From Alkalimonas sp. (GTDB lineage Bacteria; Pseudomonadota; Gammaproteobacteria; Enterobacterales; Alteromonadaceae), in assembly GCA_022565655.1 (NCBI GenBank), contig JAIUMG010000139.1, positions 1-8,390 of the forward strand: a stretch of 8,390 nt of DNA, read 5' to 3'. Each line of letters begins with the position of its first letter. Position 1 is the first letter of the stretch. This document shows positions 7,365 through 8,390 of the stretch, piece after piece. A program made the position numbers and the translations under genes. The notes under the pieces are model-generated. The model searched no databases. It had not been told where the DNA came from and worked only from the letters and a program-made list of their open reading frames with translations.

Positions 7365-7625
7365 TTATCCTGCTGTCTGGTCAGCTGCTTGCTGGTAGAT
7401 AGCAATAAACTCTCCAAGCGTGCGAGGGTACACCGCAATTTGCATCTCGCTGAATGGATCCATGCCAAGCTCTTCTTCCAGTTGTGCTACCAACATTGCA
7501 AAGCCAAGCGAATCAAGCCCGCTTTCCAGCAAAACCGTATCATCGGTGATGGGCTCAATCAGCTGGCAATTGGCCAGTACAGCTACTTGCTGCAGAGTTT
7601 GTCGAATATGTGAGTGTAATTCCAC
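7365..7625 (-). CDS. Acyl carrier protein
   Basis: This 86-residue acidic protein has the phosphopantetheine attachment motif ESGLDSLGF (34-42), with S39 as the carrier serine. The four-helix pattern includes an acidic helix II (QLEEELGMDPF, 48-58), the surface that partner enzymes recognise. The start is GTG at 7625, chosen because the methionine/valine position fits the usual ACP N-terminus and an AGGA Shine-Dalgarno sits six bases upstream. It lies between the GNAT gene (eight bases) and the ligase gene (six bases), so it is a pathway-specific carrier distinct from the housekeeping AcpP, which it resembles only in the motif. Its likely role is to hold the acyl group while the ligase loads it, the reductase modifies it and an acyltransferase moves it to an amino sugar (inference). 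Confidence 0.92.
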   Translation of the reverse strand: MELHSHIRQTLQQVAVLANCQLIEPITDDTVLLESGLDSLGFAMLVAQLEEELGMDPFSEMQIAVYPRTLGEFIAIYQQAADQTAG

Positions 7626-7631
7626 GCGAAA

Positions 7632-7635
7632 TCCT
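7632..7635 (-). promoter_or_regulatory. Shine-Dalgarno site deciding the GTG start of the ACP gene
   Basis: AGGA on the minus strand lies six bases before the GTG at 7625 and overlaps the TAG stop codon of the upstream GNAT gene. The overlap suggests that ribosomes finishing the GNAT gene re-initiate on the ACP gene. Confidence 0.65.
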
Positions 7636-8239
7636 AAGTTGAAGTAAATTCAATAAAAGCAGCGGCCTGAGCAATTTGCTTGGGCAGTTTTGCCAGCACT
7701 GTGCTGCGATTTGTCCGCCAGTCTGCGGTGCTATACACATAATAATGCACGCTATAAGGCTCACCATGACGTTCAGTCTCGGCTGCTTGCTCATGGGTTT
7801 CCTGATAGCCAAATAATTGATGCAGCTTACGTACACCCTGGTTAAATGACAGCACCTCAGCATGCAAATTGTGGCAGCCGTGTTGGGCTGTGGCATAATC
7901 GAGCGCGGCGATTTCCAGCAATAAACCACTGCCTGGCCATACATTCTGTTCGCCCAGATAACAGCCCCATTCCAACCCAGACGTAGGGTGGGGGTTGAAA
8001 TACAAGCTGCCAATCGGGCGTTCATCTTGCCATAGAATGAAAAAAACCGTGTCGCTAGTAGCCAGTCGCTGATACCAGGCCTGATGTTCAGACCAGCTGA
8101 TCGGTTGGTCGTTGTGCATATTGGCCCGGATAGCAGGCTGGTTACGCCATTGCCAGACCAACTCCAATGTGTTCTCAGTGAGCGGGCGAAAGCAGCTGTG
8201 CGGGTATTTTTTTGCGCTGGTCATGTTGTTGCTAGTCAT
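7634..8239 (-). CDS. pseH: PseH-like GNAT N-acyltransferase
   Basis: This 201-residue protein belongs to the RimJ/RimL-type GNAT family. The N-terminal region FRPL...WQWRN (17-33), then IRANMHNDQPISWSEHQAWY (37-56), follows the pattern of PseH, which N-acetylates C4 of UDP-4-amino-4,6-dideoxy-N-acetyl-altrosamine in pseudaminic acid synthesis. The acyl-CoA loop is WPGSG (101-105), followed by the long helix LLLEIAALDYA, and the C-terminal part has ALKLYxxxGF-like VRKLHQLFGYQE (136-147). About 25 residues beyond the core are unusual and unassigned. The ATG at 8239 overlaps the upstream stop as ATGA; a second in-frame ATG at 8224 is possible because neither has a strong Shine-Dalgarno. The adjacent ACP raises the possibility that it takes an acyl group from acyl-ACP instead of acetyl-CoA. 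Family firm, exact substrate inferred. Confidence 0.78.
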   Translation of the reverse strand: MTSNNMTSAKKYPHSCFRPLTENTLELVWQWRNQPAIRANMHNDQPISWSEHQAWYQRLATSDTVFFILWQDERPIGSLYFNPHPTSGLEWGCYLGEQNVWPGSGLLLEIAALDYATAQHGCHNLHAEVLSFNQGVRKLHQLFGYQETHEQAAETERHGEPYSVHYYVYSTADWRTNRSTVLAKLPKQIAQAAAFIEFTST

Positions 8240-8390
8240 GGTGCGGCTCTGATCTCACGCTCAATCATAAAGGCTTCTGCCACGGTTAAACCAACATGAC
8301 TACCACGCCATTGTTGTCGCAACTGAATGGCATGCATTGAACGGCTATGCGGCCACGGCCTGAGTTCGGTGGCATAGCAATGCAGTGCAG
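8236..8390 (-). CDS. C-terminal end of a probable PIG-L/LmbE-type deacetylase (5' end outside window)
   Basis: Fifty residues are visible before a TGA at 8236-8238; the frame stays open to the window edge. The sequence has YATELRPWPHSRS, then a helix with WRGSHVGLTVAEAFMIERE. An AL..Y.(S/T)(Q/E) segment followed by an RG...G...AEAF ending is what I associate with the C-terminus of PIG-L/LmbE N-acetyl-sugar deacetylases, but the catalytic AHPDD-type motif would lie outside the window. Its stop overlaps the GNAT start by four bases (ATGA), so the two are translationally coupled. A deacetylase followed by an acyltransferase would suit exchange of an N-acetyl group for another acyl group (inference). 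Another nonulosonic-acid pathway enzyme is possible. Confidence 0.5.
   Translation of the reverse strand, partial: ALHCYATELRPWPHSRSMHAIQLRQQWRGSHVGLTVAEAFMIEREIRAAP

Noticed and set aside
7555..8025. Minus-strand open frame of 156 codons in another frame of the GNAT and ACP genes
   Set aside because: It runs through two genes with clear family motifs and its own translation is rich in cysteine and isoleucine with no recognisable domain; it is a shadow.
8084..8299. Plus-strand open frame near the right edge
   Set aside because: It is antisense to the GNAT gene and the deacetylase-like end, with no family features.

Overview
The window looks like the end of a flagellar (polar flagellin) glycosylation island in a motile Gram-negative bacterium, most plausibly a gammaproteobacterium of the Alteromonadales type (Shewanella/Rheinheimera-like). 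I infer this from the gene content: a Maf-like protein, a PseH-like acetyltransferase, an acyl carrier protein (ACP) module and an apparent sigma-28 promoter. I did not recognise any one gene at species level. There are no RNA genes, insertion sequences, CRISPR arrays or gene-free stretches longer than about 200 bases.

Layout, plus strand: the 3' end of a gene that resembles the C-terminal part of the Maf motility accessory factor family enters from the left edge and stops at 529. A sequence very close to the flagellar sigma-28 (FliA) promoter consensus follows at 572-599. Three genes then point rightwards: tagD (glycerol-3-phosphate cytidylyltransferase, 641-1054), a TylF/MycF-type O-methyltransferase with an extra N-terminal Rossmann-like domain (1149-2222), and a CDP-glycerol glycerophosphotransferase with a similar N-terminal domain (2427-3845).

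Layout, minus strand (read from right to left): a tightly packed operon runs from beyond the right edge to 3875. In order it holds the C-terminal end of a probable PIG-L/LmbE-type deacetylase, a PseH-like GNAT acyltransferase, an ACP, an acyl/aryl adenylate-forming ligase, a FabG-like reductase and a second CDP-glycerol glycerophosphotransferase. Junctions are -4, 8, 6, -8 and 15 bases, so translation is probably coupled. The two glycerophosphotransferase genes meet tail to tail with 29 bases between their stop codons.

How it may work together (inference): the minus-strand genes would supply a nonulosonic acid (pseudaminic-type) sugar with a special N-acyl group made on a dedicated ACP, and Maf would attach the sugar to flagellin. 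TagD would make CDP-glycerol, and the two transferases would put glycerol phosphate on that glycan, with the methyltransferase capping or altering it. This would be a teichoic-acid-like phosphoglycerol decoration of a flagellum, timed with flagellin expression by sigma-28. The glycerol-phosphate genes are more AT-rich than the acyl-module operon, which suggests they were acquired separately.
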